A stretch of 64,000 nt of DNA from Pirellulales bacterium (GTDB taxonomy: Bacteria; Planctomycetota; Planctomycetia; Pirellulales; Lacipirellulaceae): assembly GCA_019636345.1 (NCBI GenBank), contig JAHBXQ010000001.1, positions 835,985 through 899,984 of the forward strand, written 5' to 3'. Both the position numbers and the translations under genes were made by a program. The notes beneath the pieces are model-generated. The model saw only the letters and a program-made list of their open reading frames with translations, was not told where the DNA came from and made no database searches. Below, in pieces: positions 53,620 to 61,937 of the stretch; the first letter of the stretch is position 1, and every line of letters begins with the position of its first letter.

Positions 53620-55395
53620 CTACGCCGCGGGCAAATTGAACAGCCCGAACACTTCGTTGCGGCTCAGCCCGCGCTTGCCGCGTTCGTCAGGCCCGCCGAA
53701 GACGGCGTCGAACAGCTCGCGCTTTTCCTCGAGCACGCGATGGATCCGCTCCTCGATCGTGCCGACCGACAAGAATCGCGTCACGGTCACCGGCCCGGCG
53801 ACGCCGATGCGATGGGCCCGATTGATCGCTTGATCCTCGACTGCCGGGTTCCACCACCGGTCGAACAGGAACACGTACTCGGCGAACTGCAGGTTCAGCC
53901 CCACGCTGCCCGCGCCGTAGCTCATCAACAGGACGTGTCGGTCGGGGTTCGTCTTGAACTCCTGAATCACCCCGTCCCGGCGGGCCGAGGGGACGCGGCC
54001 GTGAAACTCGAGCGGGTTGTATCGCTCCAAACGCTTGGCAAGCTCTCCGATCGTTTCGACCCATTGGCTGAACACGATCGCCTTGCGACCGCTGGCGGCG
54101 CACTCGTCGAGATCGGCGGCAAGCTGCTCGAACTTCGCGCTGGCGCCCGTCGCGGGGTCGAAATTGCAGATTTGCTTGAGTCGCAGCACAAGCTCGAACA
54201 CGTGCTGGATCGTCAGTTCGGTCCCCATCTCGGACAGACGCACGACGCCGTCCTCTTCGGCTCGGCGATAGCTCGCAAATTGCTCGTCGGTCAGCGGCAA
54301 CTCGGCGTCGCGGATCATCTTGGGCGGCAAGTCGGCAAGCACCGCGTCTTTGGTGCGGCGCAGCACGTGGTCCTCGACGGCCGTGCGCACGTCGGCGGTT
54401 CGCATTTGCTGCCTCACGCGCCCCGGCGAAACGAATGCGAAGATCCCGGCCAGATCGTCGACGCTGTTTTCGATGGGGGTCCCGGTGAGAGCCCAACTGC
54501 GGCGTCGCGGCAGGGAGCAGATCGCCTGGTTCGTGGCGCTGCCGGGGTTCTTGATCCGCTGCGCCTCGTCGATCAGCACCAAATCGAACGACTCTCCGGC
54601 GGCGGCGAGCTGCCGGTCGCGCACCGCCAGCTCGTAATTAACCACCAGCACCCCTTGCTCGGCGCGTCGCCAGAGCCACTCGCGCGCGGCTTGGTCCCCC
54701 TCGACGATCGTCACGGGCAGTTCCGGCGCCCAGTGGGCCAGTTCCCGGAGCCAGTTGGTCACCAGCGGTTTGGGCGACACGAGCAGCGCTCGGCGAAGTT
54801 GCCCCTGAAATGCGAGCGCGCGCATCGCGACTGCCGCTTGCATGGTCTTGCCCAGGCCCATCTCGTCGGCCAGCACGGCCTCGTCGCGCGGCAGCAGGTA
54901 TGCGATCCCTTCCCACTGATAGGGAAACGGCGTCTGCGGCAAGGGGAGCGACGCCGAGGCGAGCAACTGTTCGAGCGGCGGTTGCAGCAGGTACTGCAGC
55001 CGGTCGGCGAACTTGACGATGTTGCGCGGCGGCGTAATCCGCGTGCTGCGCATCGGGAGGACCCGCACCGCGTGGGCGGAGTCGGGGCACGCGGAGTCGG
55101 TTTGCGCAGCGGGTCGTCGGCGTGCGAACCAGTCGATTTGCGGCCCGCACCCGGCTCCCGCTGCGAGGAACTTCCGGCCGGTGCAGCGGACCTCGAACCC
55201 GGGCAAGATCGCCCCGGCGACCTGCGGGATCGCGATGGTCTTGTCGTCGAACCGCCGCTGCGACGCGACCGTCAGCGGAAGCGCCGCCGCGTCGAGTGAC
55301 GTTGTTGCGATGCGCAGCAGGGCGTCTTTCCACGGCGCGCAAGTCCGCGGAACGACGCTTGTCGCTTCGGGTTCATGCAGCGCGGGATTCGCCAT
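53620..55395 (-). CDS. SNF2-family helicase
   Basis: 591 residues from an ATG at 55395. Residues 1-150 are not helicase-like. The SNF2 ATPase follows, with Walker A DEMGLGKT (177-184), DEAQ box LIDEAQRIKN, motif III LTGTPIEN, and motifs V and VI in SYGAGSVGLNLQ and DQAINRAHRIG. The spacing and the RTKDAVLADLPPK motif agree with bacterial SNF2 proteins, which remodel protein-DNA complexes. Its start overlaps the 3' end of the upstream gene by 23 bases, indicating a shared transcript with the small protein at 55373. Confidence 0.92.
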   Translation of the reverse strand: MANPALHEPEATSVVPRTCAPWKDALLRIATTSLDAAALPLTVASQRRFDDKTIAIPQVAGAILPGFEVRCTGRKFLAAGAGCGPQIDWFARRRPAAQTDSACPDSAHAVRVLPMRSTRITPPRNIVKFADRLQYLLQPPLEQLLASASLPLPQTPFPYQWEGIAYLLPRDEAVLADEMGLGKTMQAAVAMRALAFQGQLRRALLVSPKPLVTNWLRELAHWAPELPVTIVEGDQAAREWLWRRAEQGVLVVNYELAVRDRQLAAAGESFDLVLIDEAQRIKNPGSATNQAICSLPRRRSWALTGTPIENSVDDLAGIFAFVSPGRVRQQMRTADVRTAVEDHVLRRTKDAVLADLPPKMIRDAELPLTDEQFASYRRAEEDGVVRLSEMGTELTIQHVFELVLRLKQICNFDPATGASAKFEQLAADLDECAASGRKAIVFSQWVETIGELAKRLERYNPLEFHGRVPSARRDGVIQEFKTNPDRHVLLMSYGAGSVGLNLQFAEYVFLFDRWWNPAVEDQAINRAHRIGVAGPVTVTRFLSVGTIEERIHRVLEEKRELFDAVFGGPDERGKRGLSRNEVFGLFNLPAA

Positions 55396-55948
55396 GCAGT
55401 TCCGTCGTTTCCTGGGCCACGTCGTGGGCCTCGCGGAGCGCGGCGCGGATTCGCTCAAACGGTTCGGCGAGCGCCACATGTGCAGCCAACGGGGCCAGAA
55501 CCGCCGGGACGCACGCCTCGGCCGTCGTTCCGGGGCGCTCGATCTTCGTGGAAATAGGCGGCAACTCGTTGGGACTTGCGGCTTGAGGCGTCGGCGCCAG
55601 AGGCGAGCAAGCCGCGACCCCCTCGGCCGCGACGACGAACACAGGTTCGCGGCGGATTGTTGCGACTTGGGCCATGTCGGGCAGATCAGTCAAAACCGCG
55701 ACAACCGGCAAAGTCGCGTCGGCCAACAGCGTCCCCCCCAAGAGCTCGCCCAGCAGGTAAGGCCGCAGGGAAGCCCCGTACAGGATTTCCTGAGCCCGGC
55801 TGGGCCGTACGGGGGTCGTACAGCGGAATTCCAGCGGCCGGCCCTGCGGCGATAGCACCAGGTAACCCCCGTAGAATCCGCCCCCGGGCTGCTCGACCGC
55901 AGTCAGAAACCCGTAAGCGGTCAGGGGTTGAGTCGCGTCGGCGTCCAT
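55373..55948 (-). CDS. Unknown partner protein overlapping SNF2 helicase gene
   Basis: 191 residues. No signal peptide or membrane segment. The N-terminal 100 residues form a compact alpha/beta pattern with GFLTAVEQPGGGFYGGYLVLSPQGRPLEFRC shown by its ends (FLTAVEQPGGG and LEFRCTTPV); the C-terminal part is Ala/Glu-rich helix. I recognise no named domain. The stop lies inside the SNF2 gene's first codons, so the two are co-transcribed and probably work together. Similar small genes precede SNF2 helicases in other planctomycetes in my memory, which I cannot check. Confidence 0.75.
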   Translation of the reverse strand: MDADATQPLTAYGFLTAVEQPGGGFYGGYLVLSPQGRPLEFRCTTPVRPSRAQEILYGASLRPYLLGELLGGTLLADATLPVVAVLTDLPDMAQVATIRREPVFVVAAEGVAACSPLAPTPQAASPNELPPISTKIERPGTTAEACVPAVLAPLAAHVALAEPFERIRAALREAHDVAQETTELHGESRAA

Positions 55949-56286
55949 GCCTTCGGCGGCCTAAATCAGGCGTGTGCGGGACGAACAGGTGCGACGAAGC
56001 GACGCCGCGAAGCAAGTCCAAAATCGGGACACGGTCCTCCCGGACTTTAACCTCGCAGACTTCATGGAGGGCTTTGCCAACGACTAGAAAAAACCTCAAG
56101 TTCGATTAGACTGAACGAATCGATCGAGGTCGGAACGATGCCGTCTCGATCGATGCGAGCAGTGCTGGCGCGGAACCGCGTTTCCGAAGCCCGCCGGCCC
56201 GCCGAATCTTGCTGTCCGGCCCGCGCGAATTTGGCAACGGCTGCACGAGGCCGATCGAACTTGTCGAGAAAGGACACCGCCCCTCT
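55949..56286. other. Divergent intergenic region (SNF2 partner / small gene)
   Basis: 338 bases between divergent genes. An A-run and a moderately AT-rich patch occur near 56080-56130. No gene was recognised. Confidence 0.4.
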
Positions 56287-56748
56287 ATGTCGCATACTCA
56301 TCAGCCTTCGCTGAGCATGTATTCCCAAGTCGACGTCACGGCCGCTCCGACCAACCCGCAGTTGTTGGTGCACGCAGCGGGCGAGCAGACCGAGTTGCTA
56401 CGCGAGATGCTGACGGCTCAGGATCGCACGAACGAGCTGTTGGAAGAGTTGGTGAGCGTGATGGCCGCGGCGCACAAACAGCGCTCGCAAGAACTGCACC
56501 AGTGGAAGAACGCCAACCCAGAGTTGGCCGCCTCGTGCCGCGACGCCGCCGAGGCTCTCAGCCGCGTGCAGGTCGATTACCTCGAACGGATCACTGAGGA
56601 AATCCAGGACTCGGCCGACGACATGGTCTGCGGCGAGTTTCTGATGAACGAGTTCGTCGACCGCTTCGGCCCGCGGTTGGCTCATCTCAACGGCATGATC
56701 CAAGTGCTCGCTCAGTTGAGCAGCGCCCAGGCGAACGCCAATTCCTAG
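56287..56748 (+). CDS. Small helical hypothetical protein
   Basis: 153 residues from an ATG at 56287, with AAAGGA about 12 bases upstream. After a variable N-terminal 30 residues the protein is mostly helical, with a hydrophobic heptad run (EQTELLREMLTAQDRTNELLEELVSVM) and a second helix containing CRDAAEALSRVQVDYLERITEEI (shown only as fragments). No family motif was seen. It is probably cytosolic and oligomeric. The gene is isolated. Confidence 0.7.
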   Translation: MSHTHQPSLSMYSQVDVTAAPTNPQLLVHAAGEQTELLREMLTAQDRTNELLEELVSVMAAAHKQRSQELHQWKNANPELAASCRDAAEALSRVQVDYLERITEEIQDSADDMVCGEFLMNEFVDRFGPRLAHLNGMIQVLAQLSSAQANANS

Positions 56749-56983
56749 AGCGGATTCGCCGGCGGGATTGAGTTCTCGTTCGACGCCCGACGCAGCAGTT
56801 CGGCGATTTCTTCTTGCTCGCCAGTTCGCCAGCGAGGCGGATCGGTAGGTTGCCCCACGTTGGCGATCCTGCTCTGCTGCGCCGGCGTGTTGTTGCCGCG
56901 AGCTTCCTGCGGTATCGTCACCAGACGGGCCCCGTCTGCTGCTGCGCCCAGGTACGCACGTTCCTCCGCGATTCTCACTTGCC

Positions 56984-58111
56984 ATGTATCCTCCTCCGCA
57001 TACCCCTCCGACCGATGACGCTCTCGCCGCGGCCCGGGAGGCCCTCGACGCCCAGACTGTCGAGATGATGGCTTGGCACTTCAACGATTCGACCGGCTGT
57101 CCGTTTTGGCTCGAAAAGAAGCGGGAGCTGAAGTTCGACCCGCTGACCGAGGTCAAGTGCTACGACGATCTCAAGAAGTTTCCTCCGTTCGAGGACGAGT
57201 GGCTCCGCGGCGGGCCGGTGCGGCGATGGGTTCCTCAGGGGCTGGCCCACAAACCGGTCTACGTGTTCGAGACCGGCGGCACGACCGGGGTCCCCAAGAG
57301 CCGGATCGCGATGGAGGACTTCCGCACCGACTACTCGAACTTCAGCGAGACGCTGCCCGACGAGTATTTCCCCCCAGGAGCGAACTGGCTCATGCTCGGC
57401 CCCAGCGGCCCGCGGCGACTGCGGCTGGCGGTCGAGCATCTCGCTCAACATCGAGGCGGAATCTGTTTCTGCATCGACCTCGACCCCCGGTGGGTGATCA
57501 AGCTCATCAAGAACGGGTGGATGGAGCACCTTAACGCGTACAAGCTTCATTGCATCGAACAGGCGATCACCATCCTCGGCGCCGGGCACGACGTGAAGTG
57601 CATGTTCGGCACACCCAAGCTCATTGAGGCGCTGTGCCTGGAGTTGGAGAACCGCGGCACGAGCCTCGCCGAGACGGGCATCACCGGAATCTTTTCCGGC
57701 GGCACCGAGTTCACGCCCCAGTGGACCCGGTTTTGCGTCGAAGAACTCTTCGGCGGGCCCCCCGAGACGAGCGGCATTTACATGACCCCCACGTACGGCA
57801 ACACGCTGATGGGGCTGGCCTGCAGCGAACCGGTCACCGCGGCCAACGGTTACAAGATCACTTACCACGCCCCGCAGCCGCGCGCCATGGTCGAGGTCGT
57901 CGATTTCGACGACAACGACCGCGTGGTCGACTACGGCCAAACGGGCCGCGTCAAGCTGACGACGCTCACCCACGAGTTCTTCGTACCCGGCTTCTTGGAG
58001 CGTGATGAAGGCGAACGTGAACCCCCGTACGCCCGCTACCCCTGGGACGGCGTGAGCGGCGTGCGCCCCTTCCACAAACTGGCCGACGCGACGACGGTGG
58101 GGGTATACTGA
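56984..58111 (+). CDS. EhpF/phenylacetate-CoA-ligase-like adenylating enzyme
   Basis: 375 residues. The AMP-binding P-loop FETGGTTGVPKSR lies at 95-107. Later motifs of the ANL superfamily fit: MTPTYGNTLMG in the place of the A5 region and QTGRVKLTTLTHEF in the place of the A7 region. The protein is shorter than ordinary acyl-CoA ligases (about 375 versus 430-500), with no distinct C-terminal domain. The nearest known type is EhpF, an adenylating protein of griseoluteic acid biosynthesis in phenazine pathways, and the phenylacetate-CoA ligase group. No other phenazine genes are nearby, so the substrate is unknown. Confidence 0.82.
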   Translation: MYPPPHTPPTDDALAAAREALDAQTVEMMAWHFNDSTGCPFWLEKKRELKFDPLTEVKCYDDLKKFPPFEDEWLRGGPVRRWVPQGLAHKPVYVFETGGTTGVPKSRIAMEDFRTDYSNFSETLPDEYFPPGANWLMLGPSGPRRLRLAVEHLAQHRGGICFCIDLDPRWVIKLIKNGWMEHLNAYKLHCIEQAITILGAGHDVKCMFGTPKLIEALCLELENRGTSLAETGITGIFSGGTEFTPQWTRFCVEELFGGPPETSGIYMTPTYGNTLMGLACSEPVTAANGYKITYHAPQPRAMVEVVDFDDNDRVVDYGQTGRVKLTTLTHEFFVPGFLERDEGEREPPYARYPWDGVSGVRPFHKLADATTVGVY

Positions 58112-58127
58112 AGGGGAACGTTGCCCG

Positions 58128-58316
58128 ATGAAAGTCCGGGAAATCCTGCGTTTGCTCGCCGACGATGGCTGGAACCTCGTGCGTCAACGCGGCAGCCATC
58201 GGCAGTTTCAGCACAAGAGCAAGTCGGGAACGGTCACTGTTGCCGGCAAGCCGGGCGACGAATTGCACCCTAAAACCGCCGCGTCCATTCTGAAGCAGGC
58301 CGGCCTGCGCAGTTGA
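58128..58316 (+). CDS. hicA: HicA-family mRNA interferase toxin
   Basis: 62 residues, the normal HicA size. It has the double-stranded RNA-binding-like fold with Gly22 and catalytic His24 in RQRGSHRQF, and the conserved C-terminus PKTAASILKQAGL. It cleaves mRNA when free of its antitoxin. The antitoxin hicB starts six bases after its stop. The promoter is not obvious. The gene follows the EhpF-like gene by 16 bases and may be read through from it. Confidence 0.92.
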   Translation: MKVREILRLLADDGWNLVRQRGSHRQFQHKSKSGTVTVAGKPGDELHPKTAASILKQAGLRS

Positions 58317-58322
58317 AGATCC

Positions 58323-58595
58323 ATGCGATTCCTGGTCATCATTCGCCGTACGAGCACTGGCTACAGCGTCGACGTGCCGGATTTGCCGGGGTGCGTCGCG
58401 ACGGCGACCAACGTCGAACAAGCGCGGCAGATGATCGCCGAGGCGATCGAGATGCACCTCGAGCTCATGCGGCAGGCAGGGGAGGAGATTCCAACGCCGT
58501 CGTCCAGCCTGCAATTCGCCATCGATGCCGACGCGGCCGAGGAACTGTGCACATGGGTGGAGGTCGAAGTCGAAGTGCGCAGCGCGACCATTTAG
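58323..58595 (+). CDS. hicB: HicB-family antitoxin
   Basis: 90 residues. The partial RNase H fold of HicB is clear: FLVIIRRTSTGYSVDVPDLPGCVATATNVEQA, shown by DVPDLPGCVA, followed by the helix EAIEMHLELMRQAGE. After it the usual C-terminal DNA-binding ribbon-helix-helix or helix-turn-helix is not obvious; the tail is VEVEVEVRSA. It should bind and inactivate HicA. The pair is in the order toxin then antitoxin, as is common for HicAB. Confidence 0.9.
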   Translation: MRFLVIIRRTSTGYSVDVPDLPGCVATATNVEQARQMIAEAIEMHLELMRQAGEEIPTPSSSLQFAIDADAAEELCTWVEVEVEVRSATI

Positions 58596-58624
58596 CCCAA
58601 TGCTGAGTCTGAGAGCAGGTTCTC

Positions 58625-59146
58625 ATGGCTAGACTCGATCGCACAAGCCCCGCACCACGGCGAATACCTGTGTGGCGACCGCTGGCTGCGTGCTATGCGA
58701 GAATCTTCGCAGGCTTGGCGCTTACCGTGTTTGGCGGGCTGTACTCGGCGAATGGCCTTTGGGGTGCGAGTTGGCGAGCCGGCGTTTTACCAGCGGTATT
58801 CCTGGCGTTCACACATTGTTTGCCGCTCTGGTCATAGAATCGCAGTTTTGGCCTCAGGCTTCATCGCAACAGGCTAGAACGCAGAGTGACATGGTCCATT
58901 GCGTGCGGAGTGGGGATGGTCGTCGGATTTGCAATTGCCTGTTCGAGCATCGGGATTTGGCTGGGGGCTGAGCAATTCGATCGCGCAGGCCATCACTTTA
59001 TCGCGCCGATTCTTGGCATCGCTTGTGTCCTCGTTGTCGCCAATGCGTGGCAATACCTAGCGATCTGGATGATTGCTCGCCGAAACAGCGAAGACAAATC
59101 AGATAGGATTTCAGAAGAGTCGGGCAAGAAGAATCCTACTACGTGA
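58625..59146 (+). pseudogene. Membrane-protein ORF interrupted by in-frame TAG
   Basis: From an ATG at 58625 a frame of 70 codons, with one hydrophobic segment (IFAGLALTVFGGLY), ends at a TAG at 58835-58837. The same frame continues open after it to 59146 with two further hydrophobic stretches (GVGMVVGFAIACSSIGIWLG and LGIACVLVVANAWQYLAIWM) and a charged tail. Two readings are possible: one inactivated gene, or two separate short genes, the second with a GTG at 58886. No family is recognised. Confidence 0.4.
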
Positions 59147-59168
59147 ATATCGGATTCTCAGCGGTCAT

Positions 59169-59198
59169 ATCTGCGTTCATCCGCGTCCATCCGCGGTT
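59169..59198 (+). repeat. Three imperfect 10-base tandem repeats
   Basis: ATCTGCGTTC, ATCCGCGTCC and ATCCGCGGTT lie end to end. The same phrase type ('ATCTGCGTxCATCxGCGTxxATCxGCGGTTCC') recurs between genes of planctomycete and related genomes from memory. It is followed by CCTTTGATTCCTTTT. No function is known to me. Confidence 0.6.
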
Positions 59199-59240
59199 CC
59201 TTTGATTCCTTTTACCGCGCTGATCCGCGGCTGCTCAAAA

Positions 59241-60740
59241 ATGTCTATCGACTTAGCGACGCCCCGCCCGCGCACACTCGCCGAACTCCGCGACAGCGGT
59301 TGGCGCAGTCGCACGGTCAAGCAGGAACTGTACGACAACTTCCTCGCCAAGCTGCAGGCCGGCGAAGAGCTGTACCCGGGCATTATCGGCTACGACGACA
59401 CGGTGCTGCCGGAGTTGAACATCGCCTTGCTTGCACAGCACGACATGCTGTTTCTCGGCGAGAAGGGCCAGGCGAAGAGCCGGCTCATGCGGCTGATCTC
59501 CACCTTTCTCGACGAGTGGACCCCCTACATCGACGACCCGAAGATCCCGGTTCACGACGACCCTTACCGGCCGATCACGCGACGCGGGCTAATGATCGTC
59601 GCGACGACCCCGCCGGCCGACGTGCCGATCGCGTGGTGGTCGCGCGAAGATCGGTATGCTGAGCGGCTGGCCCCCGGCACCAAGTTTGCCGACGTCATCG
59701 GCGAAATCGATCCGGCCAAACTGGCCGCGGGGGTCAGCATGGGGGCGGAGGAGGCACTCCACTTCGGCCTCATCCCGCGAATGCACCGCGGCATCTTCGC
59801 GATGAACGAACTGCCGGAGTTGGACGAGTTGGTCCAGGTGGGGCTGTTCAACATTCTTGAAGAGCGCGACGTGCAGATCCGCGGCTACCCGATCAAGTTC
59901 GACATTGACGCGGTGATCCTCTTCAGCGCGAACCCGGCGACCTACAACCGCAGCGGCAAGGTTATCCCCCAACTCAAGGACCGGATCGGTTCGGTCATCC
60001 ACACGCACTACCCGCGGGAACGCGAGATCGGGGTGCGGATTCTTGAGCAGGAAGTGGACGAGAAGGCGGAAAAGGCAAGAGGGACGGCGGAGAAGGAATC
60101 GTCGACGTCGGATGCACCCGATCCTCCCCCTTCCGCTTGTCCTCCGTCGTCATTGCCTGTCGTCGTCCCCTACTTCATGAAGGAACTGATCGAGGAGATC
60201 AGCCGTGCCGCTCGCCTCAGCAAGTTCATCGATCACGAGTCGGGAGTGAGCGCCCGGCTGTCGCTGGCCAATTACCGCACGATGATCGCCTCGGCTCGGC
60301 AACGGGCGGCCGTGCTCGGCGAGACCCCGGCCGTGCCGCGGATCAGCGACCTCGGGCACCTGTACGCCTCGTCGCTCGGCAAGCTGGAGCTTGATCTGAT
60401 GGGGACGCATCAGATGAGCGAGCGGCAGGTCCTCGACGCGGTCGTGGCTGAGGCGATCGCCACCGTGTTCGCCGAGTACGTCGACAAGCACGGCTTGGCG
60501 GAGATCGCGCAGATCTTCAGCGAGGGAGTGAAGATCGAGGTCGGCGACATGCTGCCTTCGAGTCACTACGCCGAGCTCGTGCAGCGCGTCCCGCCGATTT
60601 GGGACAAGGCGTTCGAAGTCAATGCCAGTCAGGATCCGGCCGTTCGGGCCAGCTGCATCGAATTCGTGCTTGCCGGCCTCTACGCGACCGACCGCATCAG
60701 CCGCAGCCAGAAGCACGGGCGGATCGTCTACGACACTTGA
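59241..60740 (+). CDS. Orphan MoxR-type AAA+ ATPase
   Basis: 499 residues from an ATG at 59241. Walker A is GEKGQAKSR (73-81), with Arg in place of the usual Ser/Thr after the Lys-Ser pair; Walker B is near [13 protein letters not shown] (about 184-196) and the sensor motifs are [10 protein letters not shown] and [12 protein letters not shown]. Residues about 272-308 form a Glu/Lys- then Pro/Ser-rich linker. The C-terminal domain (310-499) is helical. Related ChlI/MoxR-like ATPases normally sit beside a VWA-domain partner gene, but none follows here. It probably remodels or assembles a metal-enzyme or envelope complex. Confidence 0.85.
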   Translation: MSIDLATPRPRTLAELRDSGWRSRTVKQELYDNFLAKLQAGEELYPGIIGYDDTVLPELNIALLAQHDMLFLGEKGQAKSRLMRLISTFLDEWTPYIDDPKIPVHDDPYRPITRRGLMIVATTPPADVPIAWWSREDRYAERLAPGTKFADVIGEIDPAKLAAGVSMGAEEALHFGLIPRMHRGIFAMNELPELDELVQVGLFNILEERDVQIRGYPIKFDIDAVILFSANPATYNRSGKVIPQLKDRIGSVIHTHYPREREIGVRILEQEVDEKAEKARGTAEKESSTSDAPDPPPSACPPSSLPVVVPYFMKELIEEISRAARLSKFIDHESGVSARLSLANYRTMIASARQRAAVLGETPAVPRISDLGHLYASSLGKLELDLMGTHQMSERQVLDAVVAEAIATVFAEYVDKHGLAEIAQIFSEGVKIEVGDMLPSSHYAELVQRVPPIWDKAFEVNASQDPAVRASCIEFVLAGLYATDRISRSQKHGRIVYDT

Positions 60741-60818
60741 GACTTGATTCTTGCGAGGCAAGAGTGCGAGCCGCAATGACAGAAGTCGAGCCTCGCGAGT
60801 CCTCGAGCGCGTCGCAGG

Positions 60819-61805
60819 TTACGGAAGTCGCTTGAGTTTCTCGACGACGTCCCTCGGCGCCCAAAACGCCGTGCCGTGCCGTACGCCGGCGGGCATTTGC
60901 AGCTTGTCCGACTCGTCGGACCATTGCTCAAGGTCCGGCGACGTGACGACCCCGTACTTGTGTTCAGTATACTTGTCGAAGTAGACGAACCACTTGTCGC
61001 CGATGCGAACTGCGGTCGGGCCCTCCGCCCAGTATTTGCCGGTGATTGGCGGACTTGCCTTGCCGTAGGGACCCGCGGCCTTGTCGGCCCAGGCGACACG
61101 CAAGTTCTTTTCCGCCGGTCGCGGCCGGTCGGTCTCGTCCTTGAGGATCATGGCGTACCGATCTCCGAACTGGACGAGCGTCGAGTCGATCACGTTGAAG
61201 CCGGGTTCGTAGAACGACTCGGTCGGTGCGAACGCCTCGAAGTCGGCCGTGCTGGTGCAGTAAATTCGGTGGTCCCAACCAGGATCGTTCTGGTCGCGTT
61301 TGATCTGGCCGTCCGTCTCGGGGTATTTGCCGGGGATCGTGGTGGCCCAGAAGACGAGGAATCGCCTCGTGGCGGGGTCGTAGAACACCTCCGGCGCCCA
61401 GCAGTTGCGGGCCGTCGGTTCGTGTTCCATGACGGGCAGGAATCGCTGGGGCGACCAATTCAGCAGGTCGTCGGACGAGGCGTAACCGATTCCCCGTTCG
61501 TTCCAACTGACGGTCCACACCATGTGAAATCGCCCGTCGGGCCCGCGGACGATGCAGGGGTCGCGCATCAGTTTGTCCCCGCCCGCCGTCGGGGTCAGCA
61601 GCGATCGCCCCCCCGCGATCGGCTCCCACTGGTAGCCGTCCGAACTGTGCAGAAAGTGGAGCCCGTCCTCGCCGTTGCCCACGAAATAGGAGAACAACAA
61701 CTCGCCATCGGCGTTCAGCGTCGAATGGTCTGCGGTCGCCCTGCCGACGCAAGCGATTGTCGCAAACAACGCGGCACAGTGACAAACCGTCAATCGGCAG
61801 AACAT
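60819..61805 (-). CDS. Exported glycoside hydrolase family 43-like protein
   Basis: 328 residues from an ATG at 61805. The signal peptide ends near ATA-DH (about 25). The five-bladed propeller has the GH43-like markers RDPCIVRGPDGRFHMVWT, NCWAPEVFYDPATRRFLVFW and YWAEGPTAVRIGDKWFVYFD. These give an Asp near residue 82 and a Glu in APEVF as candidate catalytic residues, with the Glu in AEGP a second. It probably removes arabinose or xylose residues from a polysaccharide outside the cytoplasm. It converges with the MoxR gene. Confidence 0.85.
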   Translation of the reverse strand: MFCRLTVCHCAALFATIACVGRATADHSTLNADGELLFSYFVGNGEDGLHFLHSSDGYQWEPIAGGRSLLTPTAGGDKLMRDPCIVRGPDGRFHMVWTVSWNERGIGYASSDDLLNWSPQRFLPVMEHEPTARNCWAPEVFYDPATRRFLVFWATTIPGKYPETDGQIKRDQNDPGWDHRIYCTSTADFEAFAPTESFYEPGFNVIDSTLVQFGDRYAMILKDETDRPRPAEKNLRVAWADKAAGPYGKASPPITGKYWAEGPTAVRIGDKWFVYFDKYTEHKYGVVTSPDLEQWSDESDKLQMPAGVRHGTAFWAPRDVVEKLKRLP

Positions 61806-61937
61806 AGGTCGAAGTCTTTCATATAGGTCGTGGAGAGCGGCAAAGCGTGCAAGACACCGATTGTACACGCTTGCCCGGGCCGCGCCACGAGCCCGATATC
61901 CCCCGCTCGCCCTCGATTCCCCGCAGCGCGGACGTGA

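Larger units (their letters stand above)
58596..59240. other. Region with interrupted membrane ORF and repeated motif
   Basis: 645 bases between hicB and the MoxR gene, somewhat lower in G+C. It holds a membrane-protein frame broken by a TAG (58625-59146) and the tandem ATCxGCGTxC repeat (59169-59198). No RNA gene was recognised. Confidence 0.5.

Noticed and set aside
53740-55299. 519-codon plus-strand frame opposite the SNF2 gene
   Set aside because: Antisense shadow; SNF2 motifs on the minus strand are unambiguous.
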